DNA of 50,340 bases from Desulfatirhabdium butyrativorans DSM 18734 (GTDB lineage Bacteria; Desulfobacterota; Desulfobacteria; Desulfobacterales; Desulfatirhabdiaceae): assembly GCF_000429925.1 (NCBI RefSeq), contig NZ_AUCU01000035.1, positions 1 through 50,340 of the forward strand. The letters run 5' to 3'. The notes beneath the pieces are model-generated. The model was given only the letters and a program-made list of their open reading frames with translations. It had not been told where the DNA came from and made no database searches. The position numbers were made by a program, and so were the translations under genes. This document shows positions 16,751 to 26,002 of this stretch, in pieces (position 1 is the first letter of the stretch; the number at the start of each line of letters is the position of its first letter).

Positions 16751-19700
16751 CTGTTTTCTTCAACGACCCCCACACCGAAATCCGTCATTTCATAAATCCG
16801 CACACCGTCCACTTCCAGAAAGCCGTCGGCGATCACCATCGGGATCGGTTCCGTTTCCATCGATTTGATGTGCGCCTCGATCCGCACCTGGCCATTGCCA
16901 GGCAGAATCTGCCCCCGATAGGTCCAGCCGTGCTCTTTTCCCGTCAAGAGGGTCCACCGGGCGCCCGTCTTCGGCTCACGCGGCACCGGGACCAGGCCCT
17001 TCAGCATCATCCCGCACCGGAGCACCTGCAGAAAGGCCTCGAGGCCGAGAGAACCCGGCCAAACCGGATCCCCGTGAAAATGGGCCTGGAAAAACCAGGC
17101 ATCCGGCCGTACGGCACACATGCCCGTCCATACCCCCTGGCCATAAGCCCCCGGATCTTCACTTTCGCAGCAAACGGCATCGATCATGCGGAACATCGGC
17201 TGGGGCAGCCCCGGTCCGGCAGGAAGACGGACCGGATCGATATCCGCGATTTTCACAAAGGGCAGGTTCTGCTTACCGGAAACCGGCTGCGGAGACATTC
17301 CGCGTATCGCAGGATTGCGGATGCCCGCCTGAGCCCGAAGCGCGGCTTCCGTGAAAAACCCGAATTCGGTCTCTCCTTCCAGCACCGTTTGGTTGTCCCG
17401 AAGGACCCGCGTTTCAAAACGCTCGATGATCATATCCCCGGCAACCGACACCCGGATCAGGCCCGCCTGCATGGCGAGTTTTCCGGGATGGGGCAACACA
17501 TCCCGCATCAGCCGGAAACGCCCGCCCAGGTTGCGGAAATGGAGCCCAACCTTGCTGGAAAGCGCCGATCCGCAATGGGCCGCCAAAAACCCGCAGGTCT
17601 GGAGCGCCGACTCCTGCAGCACGGCATACGGCATGATACCACATCCCCCGGCTTCGAAGTACCAGGCGCCGGGATCGATGTCGTGTTCGGCCGTGACAAC
17701 GCCGCCGGTTCGAGGCCCGAGACCCGGCGATTCACCGGTTTGAACCCGATCCAGAAACAGAAACGGCGGCGCGGGAAGTCTTGCCACGAACCGGCCGTCA
17801 TCCAAGGCCGCAAATCCATCCCCAAAAAGGGCCGAGATCGGTTTGCCCGTCGCAAAGGCCTCGATATCCGGTTTCAGGTACCGGGATTTGCCTTGCCCGG
17901 TTTCGATGGTCCCGCCGCCGTTCCGGACAACCGCTGCCGTTCGGCCGCCGGACATTCTGGATGCGGCATCGATTCGGCCCTGAACGGTTTCGATCGCTTC
18001 CCGGCTTGCCCCAGCAAGCCGCATCGAAACCCCCGTGAACCGCACGATGTGCCTGCCATCCGCAAACATGTCCGCCTCGGCCAACACATAGGGCTCCGGA
18101 GAAAACCCGATTTCGGATATCTGCACTTCATAGCGCACCTTCCGGGTCTTCGGCGTGACCGGGCCCCGGCACTTGAGAACGCTTTTGGCACCCGGAAACG
18201 GCTCATAGCGGGCATCCGGACGGTCGCAGATCCAACCCGCCCGCATCAGCAACACCCGCAGACTGTGGCTGCAGCATTCGTACATCAGGGTTCCCGGCAT
18301 GACCGGATCGTCCATGAAATGGCAGGTCAGAAACCAGTCTTCTGGATGAATATCCGCTTCTGCAACGATCCGGCCCAGCCCGAACCTTCCCCCTGCCGGA
18401 TCGAGGCGGAGCACCCGATCGATCAGCCGCATCCGGCCCGATGGCAGGCGCAGTTGCGGGGAGATGCGGATGCCGTCAAACGCCCTCCCGAAGCATCCCG
18501 CCAGATCCCCGACCCGCAGGGCATCGATCTGCCGTTCCGTATAGCGTTCAGGCCCATCCGATACAGGCGGCGGCCAGTTTTGCGGTTTTTTCCCTACGAC
18601 CGCGGCCTGTTCGGCATCGGAGAGCAGAATGCCTCCGGAATGTTCGATTTCCGCAGCGGTGAAAAATCCCGCGCAGCCGTTTCGCATCCGGATGAAGGGC
18701 TTTCCATCGATGGTACCATCGAATCCGAAAAAAAACATCCAGGTTTTCGCCTGCCGGATGAATTTTTCGATGCGGATATCGTAGCGAATGGTCTCCCCCG
18801 GCCTGGGCAAGTCCCGAAAAAACGTCACTTCGGCATCGAGCAACCGGTACATGCGCTCCCCCCGCACCTGAAAATCGATGCCGAGATAGGAACACAGGAA
18901 AAGATCCGCCTGACCGGCTTCCACCGAAATGCATACCGGCGCCCTGTCGCCGTCCAGATACCAGGCCCCCGGAAGCACATCGTGTTCCGTCACCACCCGG
19001 CCCTTGCCAAGCGAGCGGGGCTCTCCTTCGACGGCAAGGATCCGATCCACGAGCATGAGCGGCTCATCCGGGAGCCGGACCCGCACCGGGTAGGTGTCGA
19101 TGACGGCAAATTCCGGCCCCAGCACATCGGCTACCGATCCGACGGCAAACGCCATGCATTGCGATCGGTCAAAGGCCGGAGTGCCGGCTTTGGGCATCGG
19201 TTGAACGGTCATACGATGCGCTTCTTCTACCCTCACCCCGCCCCTCTCCCGCCGGGAGAGGGGGTTAACTGAAACCGTAGTGAATGACCGTTCAACGGTT
19301 CGATCAGCGACGGTTGCCGAGCCTTGGGGCTTTCCCCGCTCCTGCAGGAGATTGGCAGAATGGCGATTTCGGCCATCCGATGGACCGATCTTCCATACCC
19401 CCGGCACCCGTTCCCGGAAAATGGCCTGTTTCTGCCGGGTTTCCGCCGCTTCGGCCTGTAAAGTATGAATCCGGTTTCCGCAGAACGCCGCCGGATCGAT
19501 ATCGATGCCGCAGGCCGCCAGATTTCCGCAGAGCTTGAGCACCCCAAGCAGCTCATCCTCCCCTTTCCAGTTGGCAAATCCGCACCAGTGTTCCCGATCT
19601 TTCAGGATGGCATCGATCATGCGGGAGCAGGATGCATGGGGACCGACCTCGACAAAGAGGCGCACCCCCTCGTCCCAGGCATTCCGGATCAGCGCCGGAA

Positions 19701-22700
19701 AATCGAAGCCGGAAAGCGCCTGGGCCGTGATGGCATCGGCTGCTGAATCCGGAGTCGGCTGATAGACCTTCCCCGAGGCGGCGCTGAAATACCGAATGCC
19801 GGGCGCGGGGGTTGTCGGCAGTCGATGCATGTCCCGGTAGGCGTCCCGGACGGGAAGCACGGCATCGCAGTGGACGCTCGATACCCCCTCGATCTCGAAG
19901 GCATCACAGCCGATCCGGGCCACCAGGGCATCCACATCGGTGCGGTTTCCGCCGATCACGCATTCTTCGGGGGTATTGACGATGAGCAGCCGGACCCGCA
20001 TGTCTGGCGAGAGGTGTTGCCGAACGATGTCGGCGGAAGCGCGCAGCCCGACGGCCGCCCACACGAACGGTTCTTCGGCGCCAATGCCCCAGGCGGAGCG
20101 AACGGCGTTGCAGGGTCCGGCCAGATCGGTGGTGAAAAGGCTGCTTTCGGCCATGCGGGTCAGCATGCGGGAGCGGTCCCGCCATGCGCCGGTTGCGAAC
20201 AGCCCCGTGCTCTCCCCCAGGCTGTAGCCGATGACGGCATCGGGATGGAGGCCCAGCCCATCGAGAATCCGGGTCATGACACAACCGAACATCACCTGCC
20301 CGAAAATGGGATAAAGCGGTTGGTGGCAAAGCGCGGCCCGCGCATCCTGCTCCCATCCCTGCGGCCAGTCCAGGCGCCAGGGAACCAGCCGATCCGGCAC
20401 CAGCCGGTCGAAAAGCCCGCCGTCTTCGGCTTCGAGCCGGCGAAACACTTCCGGGAAATGCACCGCAAGCGTGTGCATCATCCCCGGATAATGGTTGCCG
20501 CTCCCGGGATAGACGAAGGCGATCCTGCCGGAGACGGGCTTTGGGGCATAGGCGATCCGGGTCGGACCGATCATGCGGCTTTCACGGCCGGAGCGGATCA
20601 GATCCCTTGCCTGACGGCACCGATCCGGAAGGGATTGGCGATCTTCGGCAAGGATTGCAATCCGGCGCTTGTGGCCGGAAGAGGCGGATGCACCGCGCAC
20701 CCGCCAGGCGCAGGCGGTTTTCGCAATCGGCCAGCCGCCTTCCACCGAAACCAGCCATTCCTGGAACTGGTCGATCTGTTGCAGCAGGTGACTCTCGTCA
20801 TCCCCGCGGATGACAAAGAGCCCCCAATGGGGGCAGATGACGCGCTCATCCGGCAAAACCGCACGCCCGCCGGATGATGCCGGCTCTTCTTCCAGCAGCA
20901 CATGCCCCGTCTGGCCGTCGATTCCGATGGCGCAGGCAAGCGCCCTTCTGGGTCGATCCGCAGCCATCCTGGCCCAGTATTGAACCCGGTTGGGAATGTG
21001 CAGCCTGCCACGTTTCATCGATGGCATCACGCGTTGCGGAAGCGCCCCCATCTTCGGCATCAGCCTGTGGTACAGGCACAGGCATGCCAGCACCAGCTCC
21101 GCCATCGCCGCGGCGCTTCCCGCATGACCGATCACCGCCTTTGCGGATACGATCCCGCACCCGGCAGGATGCCTGGAAAATGCACTTCCGAAAACGCTCG
21201 CCTCGGCCTGATCGGCCAAAGGGTCGGCGCTTCCATGGGCGCAAACCAGATCGACGGCATCCGGTTCCAGCGCCGCAGCCTGCAGGCTTTGCCTCAGCGA
21301 TCGGCTGCAGGTATCCGCCAGACGATCCGCCTGCCCGCAGCAGGGGCCGATCCCCCGGATCACGGCATATATCCGGTCGCCATCCGCCAGGGCGTCGTCC
21401 AACCGTTTGAGCACCAGGGCGCCTGCCCCTTCACCGGGAAGAGTCCCGCAGGCATCCGCCGAGAACGGAACCAATTCTGCGCCGAATCGCCTTCCCGCTT
21501 CGGCGATCGCAAGCGCCCGCACATCTCCGAAAATATCCACGGCGCCGATCAGCATGCAGTCGATTTCGCGCCGATTCAGCAGACCGGCGGCAACCGTAAG
21601 CGCCCGAAACCCCGACAGGGCGTCTTCCGAAACCGTGAAGCACGGCCCGCCGCAACCGAATTCACGCGCGATGCGGCTTGCGATGATCCCGCCCAGCGCG
21701 CCAATCGTGCGTGTGGCGGTCAGCGGGGGGATCGATGCGGCAACCGATCCATCCCGGCTGCGCCACCTCTTGTGAAAATCGCAGGCTTCCCGGTCGAAAT
21801 CCATGCCGATCACAACGCCCATGGCCGCCATCGCCTCCGGATCCCGCTTCAGCCCGGCATCCAGGATGGCCTCCCGGCCGACCTGCAGCATCAGCAAATG
21901 CTGCACCAGAATGTCGTCGATTTCGATCGGTGGAATCCGGAATGCCGAGGCTTCAAAACGCAACCGATCCAGAAATCCGCCGCGGATCGCCTCCAGCCGA
22001 TGGCTATGGCCCCGCCGCAGATCGGATCGTTCGGCAATCACCGGTTTTCCGCAGAACAGATGCTCCCGCAGATCCTCGAGGTTCGACAACCCGGAAAAAG
22101 AGGCCCCCATGCCGACCACGGCGATGGGGCTCATTCCGCTGGCGGGGGCCGAATCGGCCAACGGATTTCCCGCATACACCTGCCCTTCAGCCGCATCGGC
22201 CGGCGGCAGCCATTCCTCCAGAAGCACGTGGGCATTGATGCCGCCGAATCCGAAAGCGCTGACTGCCGCCCTTCGGGGGGTGGACGGATCGCGCCGCACC
22301 CAGGGTTCCGGTTCTCGCTGGATCCGAAACGGTGAGCCGGTAATGGCGGGATGCTCGTTTTCGCGGGGTGTGTTCAGGCTGGGCGGCAGGATGCCGCTTG
22401 CCATGGCAAGTACCGTCTTGATGAGGGCTGCTGCCCCTGCCGCTGTCAGCAGATGACCGATGGTGGATTTGACGGATCCGATGGGGCATCGGCCCGGATT
22501 TCCGGAATACCCCGACCAGAGCCGCCCGAGACTCTCGATTTCCACCGCATCGCCAACCGGCGTACCGGCTCCGTGGCATTCGATCAGATCGACATCCGCC
22601 GGCTGCCATCCGGCTGCCGCATAAGCCGCCCGCATGGCCCGGAGCTGGCCTTCGCTGTCAGGCGCAAGGAGATTGCCCCGGGTGTCGTTCGACAGACCAA

Positions 22701-23580
22701 TTCCCCGCAGGACCGAAAGAATGCGATCTCCGCTGCTCAGCGCATCCGAAAGCCGCTTCAGGCTAACGATGCCTGCCCCCTCACCGACGACAAGCCCGTC
22801 GGCGGATGCGCTGAATGGCGCGGGAACGCCGGAAGGCGACAAGGCGCGAAGCTGGCTGAATCCAACCTGGGTATAAAGGCAATCGGGTCTCGAGACCCCG
22901 CCTGCCAGTATGGCATCCGCCCGGTGGTCGATCAGTGCCTGGCAACCCAGATACACGGCATAGAGGGATGAGGCGCATGCCGCATCGAGGGTGAACGCCT
23001 CCCCGGAAAAGCCAAGAGCCCGGGCAAGCAGCACCGCCGGGTAGCCTGTCACGCGGCCTGCCCAGGGATGGGTATCCATGAACGGGAAGCGGTCCGAAAA
23101 CCGGGATGCCGTATCGGTGGGCAGGGCGATGGCCGCCAGAATCACCTGGATGCGGAATGGATCGAGAGTGTCCAGATGAGCCGGTGCGGCGGCCTGCCGC
23201 CCGGCATGCAGCACGAAATGGTACAGGGGATCGAGCGACTCCAGGTAGCTTCCGGGTAGATGAAACCCGGAAAAATCGATGTCTGCGCCTTCCACCAGGC
23301 AGGCCATCCGGGAAACGGCCCGATCCGGCTTCAGCGGGAAAGCCACCATCTCATCCGGAGAAAGGCCCCATCGGGATTCCGGAACGTCCCGGGATGCGCA
23401 CCGGCCATCCAGGATTTGCTGCCAGAATTCCTGCGGGCTCGGACTTCCGGGAAAGATGCACCCCATGCCGACCACGGCGATGGGGCAGTTGCGCCATCGC
23501 TCCAGGGAAATTTCGTTGGATGAAGTTGTTTCTACGTTTTTCAAAACGGTTTGGTTGTCAAAGCTTCTGGTTGAGGGCAT
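16747..23580 (-). CDS. PfaC-like multidomain synthase, KS-CLF-AT-(DH)4
   Basis: 2277 residues related to polyunsaturated-fatty-acid synthases. Domains in order: ketosynthase about 31-457 (Cys202 in DAACASS, His336 in CHGAGTPVGD, His376 in KSTIGH); chain-length factor about 484-898 (SEDALSG replaces the Cys motif); acyltransferase about 1018-1350 (Ser1120 in GYSLGES, His1237); linker about 1370-1465; four hot-dog dehydratase-like units about 1470-1655, 1690-1860, 1905-2090 and 2105-2277. Only the second (CHFMDDPVMPG, His1754) and fourth (AHFHGDPVWPG, His2167) have the catalytic His; the first and third read PGAWYLDG and PGAWYFEA. No acyl carrier protein, ketoreductase or enoyl reductase is visible, so partners such as PfaA and PfaD must lie elsewhere. 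The KS-CLF-AT-DH order recalls myxobacterial Pfa3 without its acyltransferase end. Part of the linker is encoded by a palindromic repeat. It overlaps oleA by 4 nt. Confidence 0.88.
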   Translation of the reverse strand: MPSTRSFDNQTVLKNVETTSSNEISLERWRNCPIAVVGMGCIFPGSPSPQEFWQQILDGRCASRDVPESRWGLSPDEMVAFPLKPDRAVSRMACLVEGADIDFSGFHLPGSYLESLDPLYHFVLHAGRQAAAPAHLDTLDPFRIQVILAAIALPTDTASRFSDRFPFMDTHPWAGRVTGYPAVLLARALGFSGEAFTLDAACASSLYAVYLGCQALIDHRADAILAGGVSRPDCLYTQVGFSQLRALSPSGVPAPFSASADGLVVGEGAGIVSLKRLSDALSSGDRILSVLRGIGLSNDTRGNLLAPDSEGQLRAMRAAYAAAGWQPADVDLIECHGAGTPVGDAVEIESLGRLWSGYSGNPGRCPIGSVKSTIGHLLTAAGAAALIKTVLAMASGILPPSLNTPRENEHPAITGSPFRIQREPEPWVRRDPSTPRRAAVSAFGFGGINAHVLLEEWLPPADAAEGQVYAGNPLADSAPASGMSPIAVVGMGASFSGLSNLEDLREHLFCGKPVIAERSDLRRGHSHRLEAIRGGFLDRLRFEASAFRIPPIEIDDILVQHLLMLQVGREAILDAGLKRDPEAMAAMGVVIGMDFDREACDFHKRWRSRDGSVAASIPPLTATRTIGALGGIIASRIAREFGCGGPCFTVSEDALSGFRALTVAAGLLNRREIDCMLIGAVDIFGDVRALAIAEAGRRFGAELVPFSADACGTLPGEGAGALVLKRLDDALADGDRIYAVIRGIGPCCGQADRLADTCSRSLRQSLQAAALEPDAVDLVCAHGSADPLADQAEASVFGSAFSRHPAGCGIVSAKAVIGHAGSAAAMAELVLACLCLYHRLMPKMGALPQRVMPSMKRGRLHIPNRVQYWARMAADRPRRALACAIGIDGQTGHVLLEEEPASSGGRAVLPDERVICPHWGLFVIRGDDESHLLQQIDQFQEWLVSVEGGWPIAKTACAWRVRGASASSGHKRRIAILAEDRQSLPDRCRQARDLIRSGRESRMIGPTRIAYAPKPVSGRIAFVYPGSGNHYPGMMHTLAVHFPEVFRRLEAEDGGLFDRLVPDRLVPWRLDWPQGWEQDARAALCHQPLYPIFGQVMFGCVMTRILDGLGLHPDAVIGYSLGESTGLFATGAWRDRSRMLTRMAESSLFTTDLAGPCNAVRSAWGIGAEEPFVWAAVGLRASADIVRQHLSPDMRVRLLIVNTPEECVIGGNRTDVDALVARIGCDAFEIEGVSSVHCDAVLPVRDAYRDMHRLPTTPAPGIRYFSAASGKVYQPTPDSAADAITAQALSGFDFPALIRNAWDEGVRLFVEVGPHASCSRMIDAILKDREHWCGFANWKGEDELLGVLKLCGNLAACGIDIDPAAFCGNRIHTLQAEAAETRQKQAIFRERVPGVWKIGPSDGRNRHSANLLQERGKPQGSATVADRTVERSFTTVSVNPLSRRERGGVRVEEAHRMTVQPMPKAGTPAFDRSQCMAFAVGSVADVLGPEFAVIDTYPVRVRLPDEPLMLVDRILAVEGEPRSLGKGRVVTEHDVLPGAWYLDGDRAPVCISVEAGQADLFLCSYLGIDFQVRGERMYRLLDAEVTFFRDLPRPGETIRYDIRIEKFIRQAKTWMFFFGFDGTIDGKPFIRMRNGCAGFFTAAEIEHSGGILLSDAEQAAVVGKKPQNWPPPVSDGPERYTERQIDALRVGDLAGCFGRAFDGIRISPQLRLPSGRMRLIDRVLRLDPAGGRFGLGRIVAEADIHPEDWFLTCHFMDDPVMPGTLMYECCSHSLRVLLMRAGWICDRPDARYEPFPGAKSVLKCRGPVTPKTRKVRYEVQISEIGFSPEPYVLAEADMFADGRHIVRFTGVSMRLAGASREAIETVQGRIDAASRMSGGRTAAVVRNGGGTIETGQGKSRYLKPDIEAFATGKPISALFGDGFAALDDGRFVARLPAPPFLFLDRVQTGESPGLGPRTGGVVTAEHDIDPGAWYFEAGGCGIMPYAVLQESALQTCGFLAAHCGSALSSKVGLHFRNLGGRFRLMRDVLPHPGKLAMQAGLIRVSVAGDMIIERFETRVLRDNQTVLEGETEFGFFTEAALRAQAGIRNPAIRGMSPQPVSGKQNLPFVKIADIDPVRLPAGPGLPQPMFRMIDAVCCESEDPGAYGQGVWTGMCAVRPDAWFFQAHFHGDPVWPGSLGLEAFLQVLRCGMMLKGLVPVPREPKTGARWTLLTGKEHGWTYRGQILPGNGQVRIEAHIKSMETEPIPMVIADGFLEVDGVRIYEMTDFGVGVVEENR
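19229..19265. repeat. palindromic repeat inserted in frame in the synthase gene
   Basis: CCCTCACCCCGCC followed by the palindrome CCCCTCTCCCG-CC-GGGAGAGGGG (19241-19264). It is read on the minus strand as NPLSRRERGGVRV, residues about 1439-1451, in the linker between AT and the first DH. The same peptide is the usual translation of a widespread bacterial intergenic repeat. Confidence 0.75.
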
Positions 23581-23592
23581 ATCCCTATTGGG

Positions 23593-23670
23593 TCAGGGCG
23601 CCAGGCTGAACACCTTGATCAGTACGCCCAATACGCCCAGAAAGGATATACCGATGGCAATGCCAAACAT
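23593..23670 (-). CDS. possible 25-residue hydrophobic peptide upstream of the synthase
   Basis: ATG at 23670-23668 opens a 25-codon frame that starts MFGIAIGISFLGVLGVLI, continues with one Lys, and stops at 23593. That is 12 nt before the ATG of the PfaC-like gene. It would form a single membrane helix. The ribosome site is poor (AGGA about 17 nt away). It could be a membrane micropeptide, a translated leader, or chance. Confidence 0.3.
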   Translation of the reverse strand: MFGIAIGISFLGVLGVLIKVFSLAP

Positions 23671-24114
23671 GCGCAAGGTAAAGGATTCCTACGAAAGTGG
23701 GCAGTCGGCAGTCGGCAGTGCCGAATGGCTGCCGTCATGCCGCCACACTCATAAGGAAGTTGCTCCATCGACCTCCATTCATCGGGATGAAACCCCGGTT
23801 GCATGGGTTATCGTGAAAATACATCAATGGTCATTGGGCAGCCTGTAGGGGCGACCGGCCGGTCGCCCCTGCGAGTCCCTGCGAATGCCTTGGTCTGTAT
23901 TACCGCATTTGCCGGAATGAGGATCGAATTTTCATCTCCGGGGGGTGCCGCCCCTCGCCATGAGCATTTCTTTTCTAATACGAGTGAACACCGATAAGCA
24001 AGATCGATGTTCCTTCTGTTAGCAACAAAGACCGATGTTCCTTCTTGATAATCATTTCTCGATCAGGTACACAGAATATTCACCCTTCACGTCTCTTCCT
24101 CGAAAGGAGGCATC
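23671..24114. repeat. repeat-rich spacer between synthase and CoA-transferase genes
   Basis: No gene is evident. Visible: three heptamers GGCAGTC, GGCAGTC, GGCAGTG at 23700-23720; a perfect-looking palindrome GTAGGGGCGACCGGCC/GGTCGCCCCTGC at 23844-23871; and copy 2 of the composite element at 23914-23969 (GGATCG-ATTTTCATC then CCGGGGGG, CCCCTCGCCATGAGCATT). Near 23998-24047 a short direct repeat of GATGTTCCTTCT occurs twice. Promoters for the two divergent genes should lie here, but I cannot place them with confidence. Confidence 0.75.
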
Positions 24115-25992
24115 ATGGCAAAGCCCCATTTCTGGCCGGACCATTACATCCAGAACACAAAGTCGGCAGAAGAGGCCATCGGTCTGATCAAACCGGGCCA
24201 GCGGGTGTTCATCGGCTCATCCTGCGGGGAACCCCAGCATCTGGTTCGGGTCCTGGCCAATGCCTCGAGCAGCTTCATGGACATCGAAATCGTCCGGGTC
24301 ATGTCTCTCGAAAGCACCCCCCTGACCCTGATCGCCAACAAGACCCAGGATCAGATCCTGAATATCCGATCGTTCTATCTGGGGTCCGCCAAACCCAAAA
24401 GCCTTTCGCGCAACCTGCGTTTCATCACGCCGCTCAACCTCTCCGCCATACCCAGACTCTTCAAGAGCCGGATGATGCCTGTGCATATCGCGCTCATTCA
24501 GACAACGCCTCCAGACGATTTCGGATGGCTCAGCCTCGGCATCTCCGTCGATATCACCCTTGCGGCGGCCCAATCCGCGGATCTGGTCATCGCCCAGATC
24601 AACCCGAAAATGCCGCGTGTGCTGGGCCAGAGCTTCATCCACGTCAACGATGTGGACATTTTCGTGGAATACGAAGAACCCCTGCTGGGCGTTCCCAAGA
24701 CACCGGAACTCGAAGCGGCCAACACCATCGGCAGACTGATTTCCCGGCATATCGAGGATGGCTCCACCATTCAGATCAGCCCCGGCACCACCCCCCAGGC
24801 GACGATGCTGGCGCTTCAGGACAAGAACGATCTCGGAATCCATACCCAATACATGACCAGCGACATCATGCATCTGTATTCCGCGGGCATCATCACCAAC
24901 CGATGCAAGGGGTTCAACGACGGCAAGATGGTGGCCAGCACCGCCATCGGAGACGACAACCTGTACGAATTCATTCACGACAATCCGGCCGTCGAGTTTC
25001 ATCCTTCCGATTACGTGAACAACCCCTCCATCATTGCGCGCCACAACCGGATGGTAGCCCTCAATGTCGTCACGGCCATCGACCTGACCGGGCAGGTCGC
25101 GGCCGATTCCCTGCCGTACACCCAGTTTTCCGGGGTTACCGGAATGATGGATTTCATCCGGGGCGCCACCCAGGCGGAAGGCGGAAAATCGATTCTGCTG
25201 ATGCCATCCACGGATGCCACCGGAAAAAAAAGCCGGATTCTGCCGCTTCTGAACGATCGGGCCATTGTCATCCCGCGAGGGGATGTCCACTATGTGGCAA
25301 CGGAATATGGCGTGGTCAATCTTTTTGGAAAGAGCTTCCAGGAGAGGGCGCTTGCCATGATCAGCATCGCCCATCCGGCTTTCCGGGACGAGCTGTTTTT
25401 CGAAGCGAAGAAAATGGGCCTCTTCAGCCAGGAGCGCACCCTGACCGAATCCATGCATGGGGTCTATCCCGTCGAACTCGAAGAGAATCTCAAAATCGAC
25501 GGGGAAACCGTTACGATCCGGCCGGCCAAACCCATCGACGAGCGCCGCATCCAGGAGCATTTCTACTCCCTCGACAAAAACGATGTCATTTCCCGCTTTT
25601 TCCATGAAAAAACGAGTTTTCTGAGAAAGGAAATGCAGGGCATTTCCCAGATCGATTATGTGAAAAACCTGACGATGCTCGCGGTCGTCGGCGAATTCGG
25701 TTTTGGCAAGGTGGTTGCCATCGGCGAATACCTGATCGAAGAATCCAAGAATCTGGCGGAAGTGGCCTTTTCGGTCAGCCATGAGTGGCAGGGCAAGAAG
25801 CTCGGTAAAATTCTGCTGCACAAACTGGCCATGGCCGCCAAGCAAAACGGCATTGCAGGGCTGATCGCATTCACGAATCACGATAACCAGGGAATGATCC
25901 GGCTGTTCGAAACGCTTCCTTACAAGATCAAAAAGACGTTCGAGGAAGATGTGCTCGTTTTGATATGCCGGTTCGATGAACCCAAAGCTTAA
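24115..25992 (+). CDS. acetyl-CoA hydrolase/transferase-family protein fused to a GNAT domain
   Basis: Residues about 10-460 have the CoA-transferase fold of acetyl-CoA hydrolase/4-hydroxybutyrate CoA-transferase proteins: ISPGTTPQATMLAL, GIHTQYMTSDIMHL, HPSDYVNNPSIIARHNRMVALN, DLTGQVAADS, TEYGVVNLFGKSFQERA. Residues about 465-620 are a GNAT acetyltransferase with the acetyl-CoA loop HEWQGKKLGKILLHKL. Such fusions occur in anaerobic deltaproteobacteria. In classical family members the segment reads HTE, whose Glu forms the glutamyl-CoA intermediate; here residue 245 is Gln, so transferase activity is doubtful. The GNAT part could acetylate protein lysines, perhaps using acetyl-CoA status as a signal. 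AAAGGAGG precedes the ATG. The gene ends 11 nt before the RACo start, implying an operon. Confidence 0.82.
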   Translation: MAKPHFWPDHYIQNTKSAEEAIGLIKPGQRVFIGSSCGEPQHLVRVLANASSSFMDIEIVRVMSLESTPLTLIANKTQDQILNIRSFYLGSAKPKSLSRNLRFITPLNLSAIPRLFKSRMMPVHIALIQTTPPDDFGWLSLGISVDITLAAAQSADLVIAQINPKMPRVLGQSFIHVNDVDIFVEYEEPLLGVPKTPELEAANTIGRLISRHIEDGSTIQISPGTTPQATMLALQDKNDLGIHTQYMTSDIMHLYSAGIITNRCKGFNDGKMVASTAIGDDNLYEFIHDNPAVEFHPSDYVNNPSIIARHNRMVALNVVTAIDLTGQVAADSLPYTQFSGVTGMMDFIRGATQAEGGKSILLMPSTDATGKKSRILPLLNDRAIVIPRGDVHYVATEYGVVNLFGKSFQERALAMISIAHPAFRDELFFEAKKMGLFSQERTLTESMHGVYPVELEENLKIDGETVTIRPAKPIDERRIQEHFYSLDKNDVISRFFHEKTSFLRKEMQGISQIDYVKNLTMLAVVGEFGFGKVVAIGEYLIEESKNLAEVAFSVSHEWQGKKLGKILLHKLAMAAKQNGIAGLIAFTNHDNQGMIRLFETLPYKIKKTFEEDVLVLICRFDEPKA

Positions 25993-26002
25993 GGAAGCAG
26001 TC

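Noticed and set aside
16687-19272. 861-codon open frame on the plus strand opposite the synthase
   Set aside because: Arg/His/Pro-rich composition with no domains; it lies opposite recognisable dehydratase and linker coding sequence.
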